Origin: Apostichopus japonicus
Lineage: Eukaryota > Echinodermata > Holothuroidea > Aspidochirotida > Stichopodidae
DNA length: 64,000 nt
Direction: 5' to 3'
Assembly: GCF_037975245.1 (NCBI RefSeq)
Contig: NC_092580.1
Coordinates: 22,802,501 to 22,866,500 of the forward strand
The position numbers and the translations under genes were made by a program. This document shows, in pieces, positions 46,905 through 59,300 of this stretch; positions within the stretch are counted from its first letter, which is position 1, and each line of letters opens with the position of its first letter. The notes beneath the pieces are model-generated. The model was not told where the DNA came from and ran no database searches. It saw only the letters and a program-made list of their open reading frames with translations.

Positions 46905-48090
46905 CTGTGTCTTAAAATGGCTTCAAGAAAGCAACAAATATCTGCAAACGCCGCAGCTGAAGTCCCCATGATCACACAGGGCTGAGAACACATTCAGTCC
47001 TATTTCTGAGATGTGTTTTGTCCTTTTAAGTCGCTACGAGAGAGCACGCAATATCTGCAAATGATAATGCTTTCGGGTGCTTTAAAGTAAGGTGACCATA
47101 TTTGCCTGAATGGAATCAGGGACATTTATTGCGTGACTGATATGGGGGAGGGGTCTAAGGGGGGGTGTCCCCCTCCCCTTTGGAAAATTTTCAAGTGCCT
47201 AATGTGCTTAGATGTAAAATGGTGATACTTAGAAGCACTTTTTAAATCAATTTTATTTTCAAAAATGTAGCTTTTTCTTAGATGAAATTTACTTACTTTA
47301 CGAAAGAGTGCTAGGCTAGATCGATCTAGCATATTCCACTTTACACTGGCCCACCTGAAATACTGGTTAGTTCCGTTCTGCGACTGCACACTTGACTAAA
47401 TTTTGTTTTTACAATTATTTTACTAATAATGTGGGATACACTGAACACTTTGACGAATCAGGGACATTTTCGGGGACACTTGTTCATCGGGGACAGCACA
47501 ATGTAATCGGGGACTGTCCCCGAAGATCGGGGACGTCTGGTCACCTTACTTTAAAGTAGCTACTAGAGAACATCAAATAACTCAAATTTGGACAGCTTCT
47601 GGGGGTTCTCCTAATCCCACGACAGGGACTGCCCCCCCCCCCCAGGGATTTGAATAAGAAACTCAATTCTCGCTCACATGTTTTTGATGTGTGTGTGTGT
47701 TTATATGTGTGATTTACTATATATCGCTATGAGAGAATAAGAAGTATCTAAAAACGCTGCAGCTTCCGAGGGCTTCGCCTCTGGATCCCCACTAGGAGCG
47801 TAATCCATTCCAGATTGATTTCTTTTTATGACATGTGGTTTTGTGGTTTTAAGTCGTTATACGAGAGAACAACATATTGCTCAAGTCTTCAGGGGGCTTC
47901 GTTCCCTGGACCCTACCATGGAAATTAAAATCCACTCTCTCACTTGTATGTATTTGCTTTGATAATTTCTCCAACTTCTAAAGCCCTTCCAGTGCTCCCC
48001 CCTTGAACACACAAGGGCTTGAGACACACCCTTCATGACATGTACTTTTCTTCTCTCAAAATATGCTGCTTCCGGATGACTTACCCCCAC
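46905..48090. repeat. Degenerate tandem repeat, ~120-190 bp units (GCAGCTTCCGGGGGCTTCG type)
   Basis: Units begin TTTTAAGTCGCTACGAGAGA or variants at ~46911, 47026, 47550 (after a transposon), 47727 and 47850. They contain GCAGCTTCCGAGGGCTTCGC-like and CTGGACCC-like cores and a GACATGTG..TTT stretch. The units are strongly diverged, so this is an old array. It is interrupted by the 47088-47548 element. Confidence 0.6.
47088..47548 (+). mobile_element. Family E element, intact (461 bp, TAAGGTGACC ends)
   Basis: Inverted ends TAAGGTGACCATATTT and GACGTCTGGTCACCTTA, flanked by a perfect 8-bp duplication CTTTAAAG (47080-47087 and 47549-47556). Near the right end are repeats of CGGGGAC. The TAAGGTGACCA end and 8-bp duplication suggest another hAT-like family. 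A truncated inverted relative lies at 35633-36002. Confidence 0.87.
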
Positions 48091-48099
48091 CCTCTTTAC

Positions 48100-49650
48100 T
48101 CCTTAGCCATGTGACAGTGTACAGTTGTAATTAAAAAATTGCCGCTTTTGTTGGCTTAAATTTTGCAACGTCGGTGCTTGGCCAGTACCCCCGGTAAAGC
48201 TAGCCCGTCTCGAAAACGATATACACCGTCACCCTCCTCCCCATACCCATCCCATCCCCCAGCCCTACCCCCATGAAAAATGGTTAATGTACCCCCTTGT
48301 TATGCTGTTATCTGCTTATTGCGGTGATGATTGATATTGCATGGTACCTCACGAAATCATGGTACGTAGTGTTATATACAGCAGAGATCATATATGTTGC
48401 GAAGTTAATGATGACTCCACTTGATCAATTAACACAACACACCAGCAAACAGATCTCCGATGTTCACCGTGTAAATATTTCATGGCAGACGTTGAAAGCT
48501 CTCTAGCTCTGAACAGATGAAACATCTCACACCTCCCCCACCCTCATAGAAGTGCACAAATAACATAAATTATATCCATTAATTAAAGTCGTTTCGATTT
48601 AACCAACATTTTACCATCAATTTAACAACATAGGATGACGACAAAACAGCAACATTGCTATTACTTTTCTTTAAGATTGAAAGGATTATATAACCTTGGA
48701 AAATAACTCCACCGAGAAACGGGATGTTATTGCATATTGGCAAGATGTCATAAAATGACTTCATCAAAAAAATAAACAAGTGATTTAAACTGTGGAGAGG
48801 TCATAATTGTATCAGTGAAAAAACAATATTAGTATAATCTGACTTGTCTATCTATAACGTCACAAATTATTGCGCAATGCTGTTATCCGAATAAAATGAA
48901 ATAATTCTAAAACGTTGCAACTTTCTAGCATATGAAAAAAACCAAACGATGAAGGTAGATAACATAATCTTTTTTGATCCCTTTTTCTTTCTTTCTTCTT
49001 TTTTTTTTGGAAAGAGGGGGGGAGGACCAATGTGTTCTTTTGTATTTGTTACGTGGCATAAAGTTCTATTTTTTTAATCCTATTTTCCTTTAACTTTTTT
49101 TTTTTTTTTTTTTGGTGCTTTCATACACTAAACACAAGACCAGATTTATGATGTATTAGATCGTTTTCTTAAGGCGTAATGTCAAATATATTGGTACCGT
49201 AATAATTAATTTCCCTTCCCACCTACTTTGCTTAGTAGACTACGTGATATAACGTTTAACTTTTTTTTTTCGACGCCTCATGCAGTTAACCTTTGGACCA
49301 CTACCAAATCTCATAAAGCCTCCTTGTATAGTTTTCCGTATGTCTGTTTGTTATAGAAACTCCGCATGAGCGTGCAGAGATCCAAGTTGTTATACGCTTA
49401 CACGAAGATTTTAATAATTTCTTAGAAACTAATTTTGAATTTCACTTCGTTATCACGTATCTGAATAAATGTTGCATGTTGTCATAGGAACGTATTCAAT
49501 AATAAAACATACATGGAATAATCACATTTTATCGTTTTCTTAAAAACAAAATGGACTGGATTCAATTATAACAGTCAAGTGATCAGAATTCAGAAGAAGC
49601 GAGAATTGGGTTTTTTTTTGTCATTCGAGAGGAAGATCATCTTCAGTGCT
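48100..49650. other. Intergenic, no gene seen
   Basis: AT-rich sequence with several T-runs (48990-49010, 49097-49115, 49260-49270) and no recognised repeat or gene. The last ~150 bases are the promoter side of the mucin-like gene; no clear TATA box is seen. Confidence 0.45.
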
Positions 49651-49654
49651 AAAG

Positions 49655-52600
49655 ATGGCGAAAATTATATGGATATTTATAATTCTTCTTGCTATATTTG
49701 GTAAGTATAAAATCTCTAATTTGTTTTTCAAATTTGCACATGTTCAGAGCATGACATATCGGATATTATCGTGCAATAGAACCTGCAATAATTAACTGAA
49801 AAGAAAAAGAACAAATACGAAAATGATAGTAAGATTATGCTACATCGCTTTGACAAATTAAATATGGCATGAAACAGAGTGAATGAAATAATGTAGGTTG
49901 AACACGATGGAAGATTAACGGATCTGGGGTCCTGGGGGAGGTGGAGGGGAGGGGGTTAGAGGAAAAGGAGTAGCGATTATAACCATTTCGTTCCTGATTA
50001 ATTTTTGTAGAAGGCTTCTCAAATATCTTTCAATTATAATTAGCTCAACACTACGAAAACATAGACACATGCTGCAACAACAAATAAGGCACGCATATGG
50101 AGCGTACATATAGGTACCATGAATTCTGAATTAGACAGATGACCCCAGTAAAGCTACGCATTTCATTAAAAATCAGTAGTTGGTTTTTGCAAGTGTATAT
50201 ATGATTGTTCAAGGTGTCCTATTTCTACACCACTCACAACCACCCACCCCAACCCCCCCCCCACCACACTCCACCCCTGAAACATCATATAGGAATATAT
50301 GCAGACGGTATTGTGCTTATCGTGTCTCGTCTGCGCGGACAAAATACTGCGAAACCATGAACGAATATATTGGGCAATAAGGAAATGAAAGTTAGTATGC
50401 ATGGCATATTTGATTACATGAAATAAACTTGTCATTAAAGAAAAATGTACAACCCTTAAAACAAAGAGACCGAGCCGGGATGTTATTGACATTTCTTCTG
50501 AGTCAAACTTAATTAACTATACACTTAGCTTATGAAGTTCCTTTGTTTGGTTAAACTGAAAGCAGCTGTGTCAATTAAGTACCTGGGCAAAAAAACACAC
50601 ATGTCAAGTCATCAAGTCTGAGAGAGCCTCGCAAGAGTCAGTACAGGGACGTAGGGACGAATCTATATACCCCTCCCATTTTTAGGGGTCCCAAAATAAT
50701 TTCCATTGAAGGGACAGGCAGAACCTATTTTCTAAACTTAATATCTGAACAAATTTGTAGGAGGCCAGACAAATATTTGGGGGCATATACCCCCGGCCCT
50801 CCCTGTGACTACGCCACTGAAGCAGTGTCGAAGCTGCTACCGATACGTGCACTTATAGGACTATACACATTACCCCTCCCCGACCTTCAGCCTGCCACAC
50901 CCCTGAACCCACCATATTCCTTATATTCCTTAGTGTGTAAGTTATCATGTGCTTGAATGAGCCTTTCGAACTTTGGTGACGACATGCATCTTTGCATTAT
51001 TTTAATAAATCATCTATTACTTAATTGCATGATGTATTATCTGGTTATTGTTGTTTCAATGTACCTATTTGTTCATTACCAATTATTACCAATTCATTAC
51101 CAATCATTACCAATATTCAATGTACCAATGTACATTACTATCACAGTATACGGGTAGAAGGAAAGGTCGATTTGGGTGAGAGTGGTGGGATGGATAAATG
51201 GTAGGGGAAGTTGATCTGTTCAAGTCGATAAATTATATATCAGGTTCTTGTTTTCAAGTGTTTATTTTACAATCGTTATGTGTGAATCATTACAGACAAA
51301 CATATACTTGAAACAACCATTCAAAATAAGTTAAAATTCACACATTTCCCGTGAACAAAATGGAAAGAAAATTCATGGTTACTTATGTACTTATGTATAC
51401 TTATTAAACATTATTGAGGAATGCTTCATATTACAAATTCTGCTTACATAGGGCCTAAATATACATGTTACCATATACCCTGGCCAATCATATTTGTGGT
51501 ACATGTCTATTGCGATAGTTAACAGGTTTATTCACTCGTATTATATTTACTTTATGGTAAAGAGTAAAACATCACTGCTGATGACTATGTAGTGACATTT
51601 TGGTGGTTTTCATTTGTAGAGATGAGAAACCTTCAAACATGAATGATGTGTTTAATCAATGCTGCGTTCAGTTACACTGATAAATGCCAAATACGGCGTG
51701 TATTTGGTTATATTGTCTTACAAGCTTAAGATGTGTAAACGTGAATTAGAATTAGTTCAAAGCTTGCCAAACAAGTTAACATTATATTGTACTGCTAAAA
51801 TGAGCAAAAAGTATCTAGTACGCAGATCGAAATCATATGGAAAATACATTTTGCAATTTGACAATGAATGTAGTTATACTTTTACATGCGATAAACAATT
51901 TTAAATATTTTATTGAATATTCATATGCATGAGGAAAATGTATACGACTGCTTCGTTTGGGCAAAGTTGACTTAATAACATCGCAATATTTACACGTGAA
52001 AAGCAAACATCCGTCTAATAATCATTCCCGCCAACTCAATTAACTAGAAACCAATGCCGGTAGTAATTGTGACGTCATCGAAACCTTTTCATAAAGTTGT
52101 ATAGATCCATGCATCTATGAGCGACTATAATTTAGAGACAATTCTCAAGCGTATTATAATTGAGAAAATTCCCCTACAACAAATTTATTCTGTTTGATAA
52201 GGGGAATTGTCTCTTTCATATTATTTCCTGTTTCTTATATCTTTCGCCGTGTATTTTTTATTTTCTTTCTGGCACAATGGTGCAAAGTTGAACTTCGGGC
52301 CCACACTAGCATAAAGTGTTCTAGAACAAAAAAACTTGTCATCTTTCAACGTTTGTGTAAATATTTGATATTTAGTCAGTCGTAGGAATATAACGCTTAC
52401 CCAATGCCCGGATGTACAGAAGACGGCGGGAAATTGCCATGCGTCATGCACTTGTAACCATGATCATTAACTAAAATTATCTATCAAGACAATATTTCGG
52501 TCAATTTTGCGTTGCTTGATCTGTAACCTTTTTTTTTATTTACAATTTTTCTTCAAATTCTCGGGCTGATATACACCTGGTTAATTATTTCATATAATTC

Positions 52601-55600
52601 GTGATTAATTTTGTTAATAGCGTTTATTGCGCCCAATTTTCAAGTTTTACCAAATTGTTTCTTTGTCGGTGCTATATGCATTTTAAACATGTTTCGTTAT
52701 GCACAGCTAATTTGGTAGTAATTCCGGTCTCCATCGATACTGCCACGGTGTCCCGAACCCCTCTTCCGAAAATCCTACATCCCCCTTCTCCGTGATTTCC
52801 AACTAGTAAAGTCTATATCGACATTAACTTTGTATTATCTTGAGTAAAATCCGGTTTGGGTTGTGCAATGTATTAACGAATCGGTAGTAGAATGTCAATA
52901 TGCCAATACCTCTCTTATCATGTGCATACAAGAGGTCACGAGTTTCAACTAAACCTATGACGTATCCTACACCGGATGTAACTTAACTTATTGATCTTTC
53001 ATTAATCACCTTAAATATGTGAATATAGTCATCGATGGTATACATAGTGATACTAGAACAGGTATAAGTAAACTTCAACCATGCAGTCGTATGTGCACGT
53101 GTGCAAACGTAAACACTTTATTGGAATGCAAAAGACCAATCTACTTTAATCTGGAGGATGATCCAACTATTCGGTGCGCAATCTTTACACCGGAAGATGG
53201 GTGGCGTCACTAATAGTCCATGTTAGTCCATAAAATGAAAACAGTTATCACAAAAATATTGTACTTTGATGTTGCAAAGCTTGACCCAAACCTGTGAGTG
53301 ATATGTTAAATTTCATCATATCAGGCACGAATGCAGGGCTTGTGGGGCGTACACCCCCCCCCCAAAAAGACCTCATACAAATATTCAACAGTATAGCAGT
53401 TATTATCACAACCTTGTCTTAAGACCTATAATTATCTACTTTATAGTCTAAACAAGGGCGTAGGAACCGGGGGGGCTGGGGGCGCCAGCCCCCCCCCCCA
53501 GTGAAAAATGTGGAGGGGCGGAAGTATCATTCCGCCCCCCCGGTTCGCAAGTCAGAAAACCCCTTTTTCATTTCCAAATGAGCAAAAAATCTCATTTGGA
53601 GCACCACTGAATTGCATCTAAGGCTAGGTGAAAATACAAAATTAAGTTTGCAAAATGGAGTGGGTGTTGAAGTGTGCTATATTGCACCAAATTGCATCTG
53701 AGGCCACCTGGAAATGCAAAAAAAAATCCAAAGGAGAGGGGGACACCCCCTCCCCTTAAACCCCTCCCCCAGGCCGGCCGTCAGTCTTCAGCCCCCCCAC
53801 TCAAAAGTACCTTCCTACGCCACTGAGTCTAAATATGCACGAGGATGCCATTTTACGTATAAATTTCGAGAAAAATCCCGGATCCGTTCCTGTGAATATG
53901 TGTGCACGTATCTTTGAGCAATGCTTGAAAAGCTAAGTGATAACAATCTTCATAATCTCGTACCCGTTTATCTCGTTCCCGACACAGCTTTATACATAAG
54001 ACGGAACTGAATCATTGTGCGTCGTTTGTCCCGTTGTACTCATTGCATAAACTGGCACCTACATTTGCGTAAAAAGACCCTAAAATTAATACATGATTAG
54101 GGGATAGATAGAGTTCTGCATGTAAGGCCAACCGAGGCCCCTCCGACGCCCCATCCACCCCTCCTGGGACGTTAAATTTAGCACACCAGACCAATCGTTA
54201 TTCCTAAAGTTCATAAAAATCCGACATCGTGACTATGTTGTTGAAAGTGGATGCAAGAGCGCCAGAAGAGCAGTTCTAACAGACGCCAAATAGGTCAAAA
54301 TAGAGGAGATGGAGGAAGAAGAGGGGTCACGTGTCCTATATTGTTGAACTTTGAATCCGTCTTTCTCATCCCTATACTATAGTCTATTAGATTAATATTC
54401 TAGTCTCTATCTTGCACATGTTCCATGTCAAAATTATTACGACATATTGCTTTAAATATACAGGCCGTCCGATTATATTCCATGGTTGGCAAGATCTCTT
54501 TGAGTTAAGGAAACCAATCCATCTAACGCACGTTCGTAATGTATTCGTTTAATTATAGAAATGAGTAAATGACAGATGTCACTTATACTTTGGACTGTGT
54601 CTATCCATCGTTTGTTTTTGCTACCACCAGATACATCGGCAATAACAACAGAAGGATACACATCTATCGAGGGCGCTACCACAGCGGTTCCTACGGCAAC
54701 CAACATAGCCACCACAAATCCAACGTCACAAATGATATTAACGAGAAATAATTCACCATCACTATCGTCAATATTATCAGGTTTAACGACGACAGAGATT
54801 GCAACAGGAGCAGATAATCGTACAACTGTTTCAGACCAAAATACAACCGAGAGTACCAGCACTGTTGACATGGTTACTACGGGAATAAATCACGTGACAA
54901 CAAACACATATACTGAGAGAGAAGACGGAACTACAATTATGAATTCACCTGGATCTACATCAGTAACAACGTCTAGACCTAGTCCAACAACAACAACAAT
55001 ACTGACAACTGAAACGTCCCAAACAACAAATGATTGGACCAGTGCAAATATCTCCCAAATAGAGACGGAAACACCAAGAGCTACTACAACAACGGGAATA
55101 TCAATAACTACTGGACAGACGACATCAACTCAAACGGTCGGGTTTACTCACACGACAGATACGATGACAACAGAACAGAAGCTGACGACAGAGCCAACAC
55201 CGACGACAGATAGTAGAACTACCAGACCCAGCTCAGTAATAGCAACGGGTACAACCGAATCTGTTCTAACTACTGACGAGATGACATCAAAATCCTTGAC
55301 AACAGACTATGTAACAGCAACACCTCTGTTAACCACAGAGAATGGCACCCATCAAGCTACTGACGGAACTGACACAACAAACATTGCATCAACTCATCTA
55401 ACGACATCACAATTACAAACGACTGAACCTACTCTAACCGCAGAGAAAAGAACTGACTTAACAACCGATAGAGCAACTCAAACCTCAGATATTGGAACAC
55501 CTCAGCCTACAGTAACGACATATTCATACCACAATGATATTACAACAAGGATAGAATCCACGTTAACCGGTGAAATAACTCGTGAAACTGGACAGACAAG

Positions 55601-56300
55601 CTCTGGACCATCAGCAGCCACAGATATAACGTCAGACGTAACCAGTGATATCACCCGGACTCCGGAGACCAGAAGCGACAACAGTACACTTAGCACCCTA
55701 TCATCAGTAACGTCTGTGTTCGAAAGTACGTCACAAAGTACATCGGAAATGACGTCAGAATACACTACGGAAGTGACGTCTACCGATTTATTAGACTCGT
55801 CTGATACGGTGGTTACATACATCATTACTGAAATATTAACAGAAATTGAAAACCTCACCACAGAAACTAAAATGCCAGAATCTAGTAGGAAGAGTACCAT
55901 GTCATCATCGAGTACCAGCAGTACTCCAGGGTACTCGTCCAGTACATCCACGACATCCACCACATCCACCACAGAACAAGGGAGCGAGGACTCGGTTAGA
56001 GTTGGTCTGATCGTAGGTCTTTCCCTGTTGGGTTTTCTCATTTTAGTGATTATTGTGGTAGTTATAGCTTTGTATTTCACTAAAAGGAGGAAATCTTATA
56101 ACATTAAAACATATTCAGATGATGACTTTTCATTGTATTATATAAGTGACGTTCAACCGAAAAGATATTCTCAACAAGTAGACAATAGCGGCTTTTTGAA
56201 CGAAGAGGCGGAATCGACATTCATAAATATACCCGCACCAGACGGTACAACAGGGACGGAACCGGAGCAAAATGGAAATGTGTATGAATCTGAAAATTAA
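49655..56300 (+). CDS. Mucin-like single-pass membrane protein, 2 exons, 571 aa
   Basis: Predicted type I membrane glycoprotein. Exon 1 (49655-49700) encodes a signal peptide, MAKIIWIFIILLAIFG, and ends at a canonical GTAAGT. Exon 2 (54631-56300) follows a CACCAG acceptor and is phase-matched. Residues 17-~470 are dominated by Thr, Ser and Glu/Asp with no cysteine, the pattern of densely O-glycosylated mucin domains; N-glycosylation sequons occur (NRT, NTT, NIS, NGT, NST, NLT). TTST-type runs are irregular rather than a clean tandem repeat. Residues 473-498 (VGLIVGLSLLGFLILVIIVV and on) form one membrane span, followed by TKRRKS and a 73-residue acidic, Tyr-rich tail (SLYYISD, NVYESEN). No enzymatic or adhesion domain is seen, and the family is not recognised. 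A role in a cell-surface coat is an inference from architecture. Confidence 0.82.
50644..50819 (+). mobile_element. Probable short hAT-like element in the mucin-gene intron
   Basis: Left end CAGGGACGTAGGGACG and right end TGTGACTACGCCACTG are loosely inverted. An internal TATACCCC / GGGGGCATATACCCCC pairing is present. The flanking octamers AGTCAGTA and AAGCAGTG agree at only 5 of 8, so the boundaries are uncertain. Confidence 0.45.
53029..53061 (+). other. Candidate 33-nt cassette exon of the mucin-like gene
   Basis: Bounded by an acceptor (TGAATATAG) and a good donor (ACAG then GTATAAGT). The 33 nt are open and symmetric in phase with the flanking exons, so inclusion would add about 11 residues (VIDGIHSDTRT) just after the signal peptide without changing frame. 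There is no independent evidence of use; chance is possible. Confidence 0.22.
53322..53892 (+). mobile_element. Possible outer element around 53453-53825
   Basis: CAGGCACGAATGCAGGGC at the left and GATCCGTTCCTG at the right are partly inverted, and a C-run follows the left end. No matching flanking octamers are seen. It may be two unrelated ends. Confidence 0.3.
53453..53825 (+). mobile_element. hAT-like miniature element (373 bp) in the mucin-gene intron
   Basis: Ends CAAGGGCGTAGGAACCGG and CCTTCCTACGCCACTG. Perfect 8-bp duplication AGTCTAAA (53445-53452 and 53826-53833). A hairpin of G-run, GGCGCC and C-run lies inside the left end. It lacks the shared ~105 bp module, so it is a separate family. 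No coding capacity. Confidence 0.87.
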
Positions 56301-59300
56301 CCAAAAATTTTAAGAATTGTTGGATTTAAAGGGTTTGTGCAAGTTTTTTTCTGAATTACTAATACTTTGTACAGTTGTAGTAACCGCCAAAAAAAATATG
56401 TTTATACCGCCCATATCAGTTGGGTGACATAATCAATTTTCATATTACATTCCGTTTCTGAAATAGAAAGTTGCAAACGTGTGTCTTCGATAGGGCATCA
56501 GATTGACCATAACATTTTTTGCTAGAAAGATAAAATATGGTCACTCATTTTCTGTCACTCCTATATCGGCATTTGACTCTTTAAAACATCTTGCGAAATA
56601 TCGTCATCCCTGCACGTGAGCATTTTGGCGTTTATACCTTGCCCACCAAATGGTTCCCCAAATGAGATGATATATATTCTGAAGTTTATCAATATTTTAG
56701 ACTGATACCTTTTCATGAACATCATTTTGTTAACATCGTTTTACAGCAGCGAATATATGCTATATTTGCATCAGTCACATAACAGAATGTTCAATATCAT
56801 CCATATGAAACATAGACATACAATGTAGACAATGAGAAATTAATCATATCCGGTGAACATTTTGGCGCTCCATGCACATGACGACCCTTTAAGTATAAGA
56901 ACACACAGTACTGCGTAATCTCAGTGTCTCATTTCCTATACATTATTCAATATATTACTCCTATTCATTTTGTTAAGTCGTTATTTTAAACTTCATTTAA
57001 TTAGGATATGTGTACAATGAGAATACACAAATTAGAATATGCAAATTAAAGTTTACAGAAGCGTAACTAATATGTATTATCTCGAACGAAAATTAATATG
57101 TACGAATTTTGTATGCTTTATAATTACAGTTTATATTTAGGACATACACATGCTTATGTATATGAGAAAAATTCGACACCGTCCAAATGAAAAGCACTCA
57201 ATAAATGTTTATATGTCAATTTTTCCGTCACAAAGGGTTTAATAAATCAAAAGTGAGTAAAAAAATATATATATGCAATGTAAGACTGTCACGTCATGTC
57301 AAGGGCGACATGTAATTTTCGTAACGATGAGAAAAAAGCCTAGAGAGAGGTAAGGGTCTCTAACTGCATTCTGGTACTTTCCTAGTCATGGTGTACGAAC
57401 AGCCTTGCTGTGAGACACTCCTGAGCTAAAAATGTGTTTGCATGGGATAACGTGTTCGTCATAAGATCACGAGAAGCACACTTAGTCAACTCACCCGTGA
57501 CCAGACCTCGAAGAACCAAAGATAACCTTGTGGGATTTTTTTCATATTTTTATAACGAGCGCGTTATCCTATGTAAACACACGGAGTGTAAGTCGTGAAT
57601 TTTATATTAATCTTCCTTATTTTCAAAATAGTGCATGTGGTAATATGAGTTTTAAGGTCCACCCATTATTCTACAGGGTTAAATTTCATGCACGTGGTTG
57701 TTGTTTTTTTGTCGATATCATTAAGGTCTTTATGTTATACTAATATGGCAAGAAAAATGTCCAGTATCATATGATTATATGAGATATAGGTTGGAAACTG
57801 TTCTCGATCTAAGATATATTCAATGTTTCTACATGATTCAACGATATATGCACCCATTTTATATTGCAGTGGCATATCACAGAATTTCAAAGTTAAATAA
57901 CAGTATCACACTGCTACTATATATCAGACTATCAAAATCAACCTACTGATTTAGTGAAGAAAAGGAACATTGTAAATGATATAGAACATTCTAAAAAGAA
58001 GAATCGGCGGGGTTCACTTGAAAATGGGGATGGGGAAAGGGAAGGGAGGCTGAGGCCAATATTTCTCCGGCATATCTTTACTGCGGTACCGATGTGCGAT
58101 TTTGAAAATGATCCGTTTGCTATACCGTATCCGTTTTCAACGTAACATTGTCAAATTATGAGAGAAATGTTATTGGTCATCATATGGTGGGTAGGATATT
58201 ACCATTTAGAAATTCTACATACTCTGTCAGAGCAAGATCTTGAATAATGTTTAGTGTGAGTCTTTGGAGTAATTAGTAATTACGGAATATACAGCGTGCT
58301 CTCAAAATTAATATTGCTGCAAAATGCAAACTTAAATTCTTCTTAAAATTTCTGAAAGATTTTTTTTTTTTGTTATGATTCTCCCAGTTACAATATTCGT
58401 CAACAATATATGGCAATTTCTGTATTTGGAACGATCATGACTAAATTACAAAAAAAAAAAAAAAATACTCAGTTAAATACGGTATGCTATGCCCGTGAAA
58501 AGGTTGTGAACCCAATGCTTAGCAGAAATAAAGGAAACTATTTACGAATTGAATCCAGCAACAACAACAAAATGCTTTTGCAAAAAGCATCTTCACAAAC
58601 ATTGAATTTAATCAACTTTGTAGAGATTTCTTATGACACTGTTCCGTTCTAGTACATGAAATATCAGCCTGGGTGGCCTTAACCTTCATTTTGATATTGC
58701 AATCGAATATCATTATAGATTATTGAAGGGGGAATATGATTTCACAACAAGCATAAAGTTAATTTAAAAAAAATTGAGGTTTTCTTGACGGGCTTATTGA
58801 TGAGTAAACTTTCATCCACGTTTAGATTAAAATAAAAATGACTTAAGGTCGCAGAAACGGCAATGCTGGGCGTATAATTATCCAAGCGCGAACACAGTAT
58901 TCGACTGTAAATAGTGGCTAAATTTATTACTGAAAATGCCGTATAATCAACTCTTTGTGTAAACAAAGGTATCAATCTTTATCTTTTCTTTTATACTTCA
59001 AGTATAGAAATATACTCGTCTGTAAATTCATATACTTCTATAACGGGCTGGATATTCTGGACAGGGCGCAACCAAGTATTATACCCACCTCCCCCCCCAG
59101 AAAAATAATGGGGGGGGGGGGTCTGAGCCCCCACTGGTATAGACAGAACATTACAGAATCGCAGTACATAAATGGTGGTTGGGCCTAACTTGGTTCTTGA
59201 ATTCGGGTGTTTGTGTTGCAATGTGGTCGATCTTGTTCAACCTAATAATACTCAAGCAGAGGTTCTGATACTTATACATGTGTAGTATAGTTATATAATC

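Noticed and set aside
55502-56080. 192-codon antisense frame rich in Val, Ser and Asp
   Set aside because: It is the shadow of the Thr/Ser-rich exon on the plus strand, which has signal, membrane span and matched splice sites.
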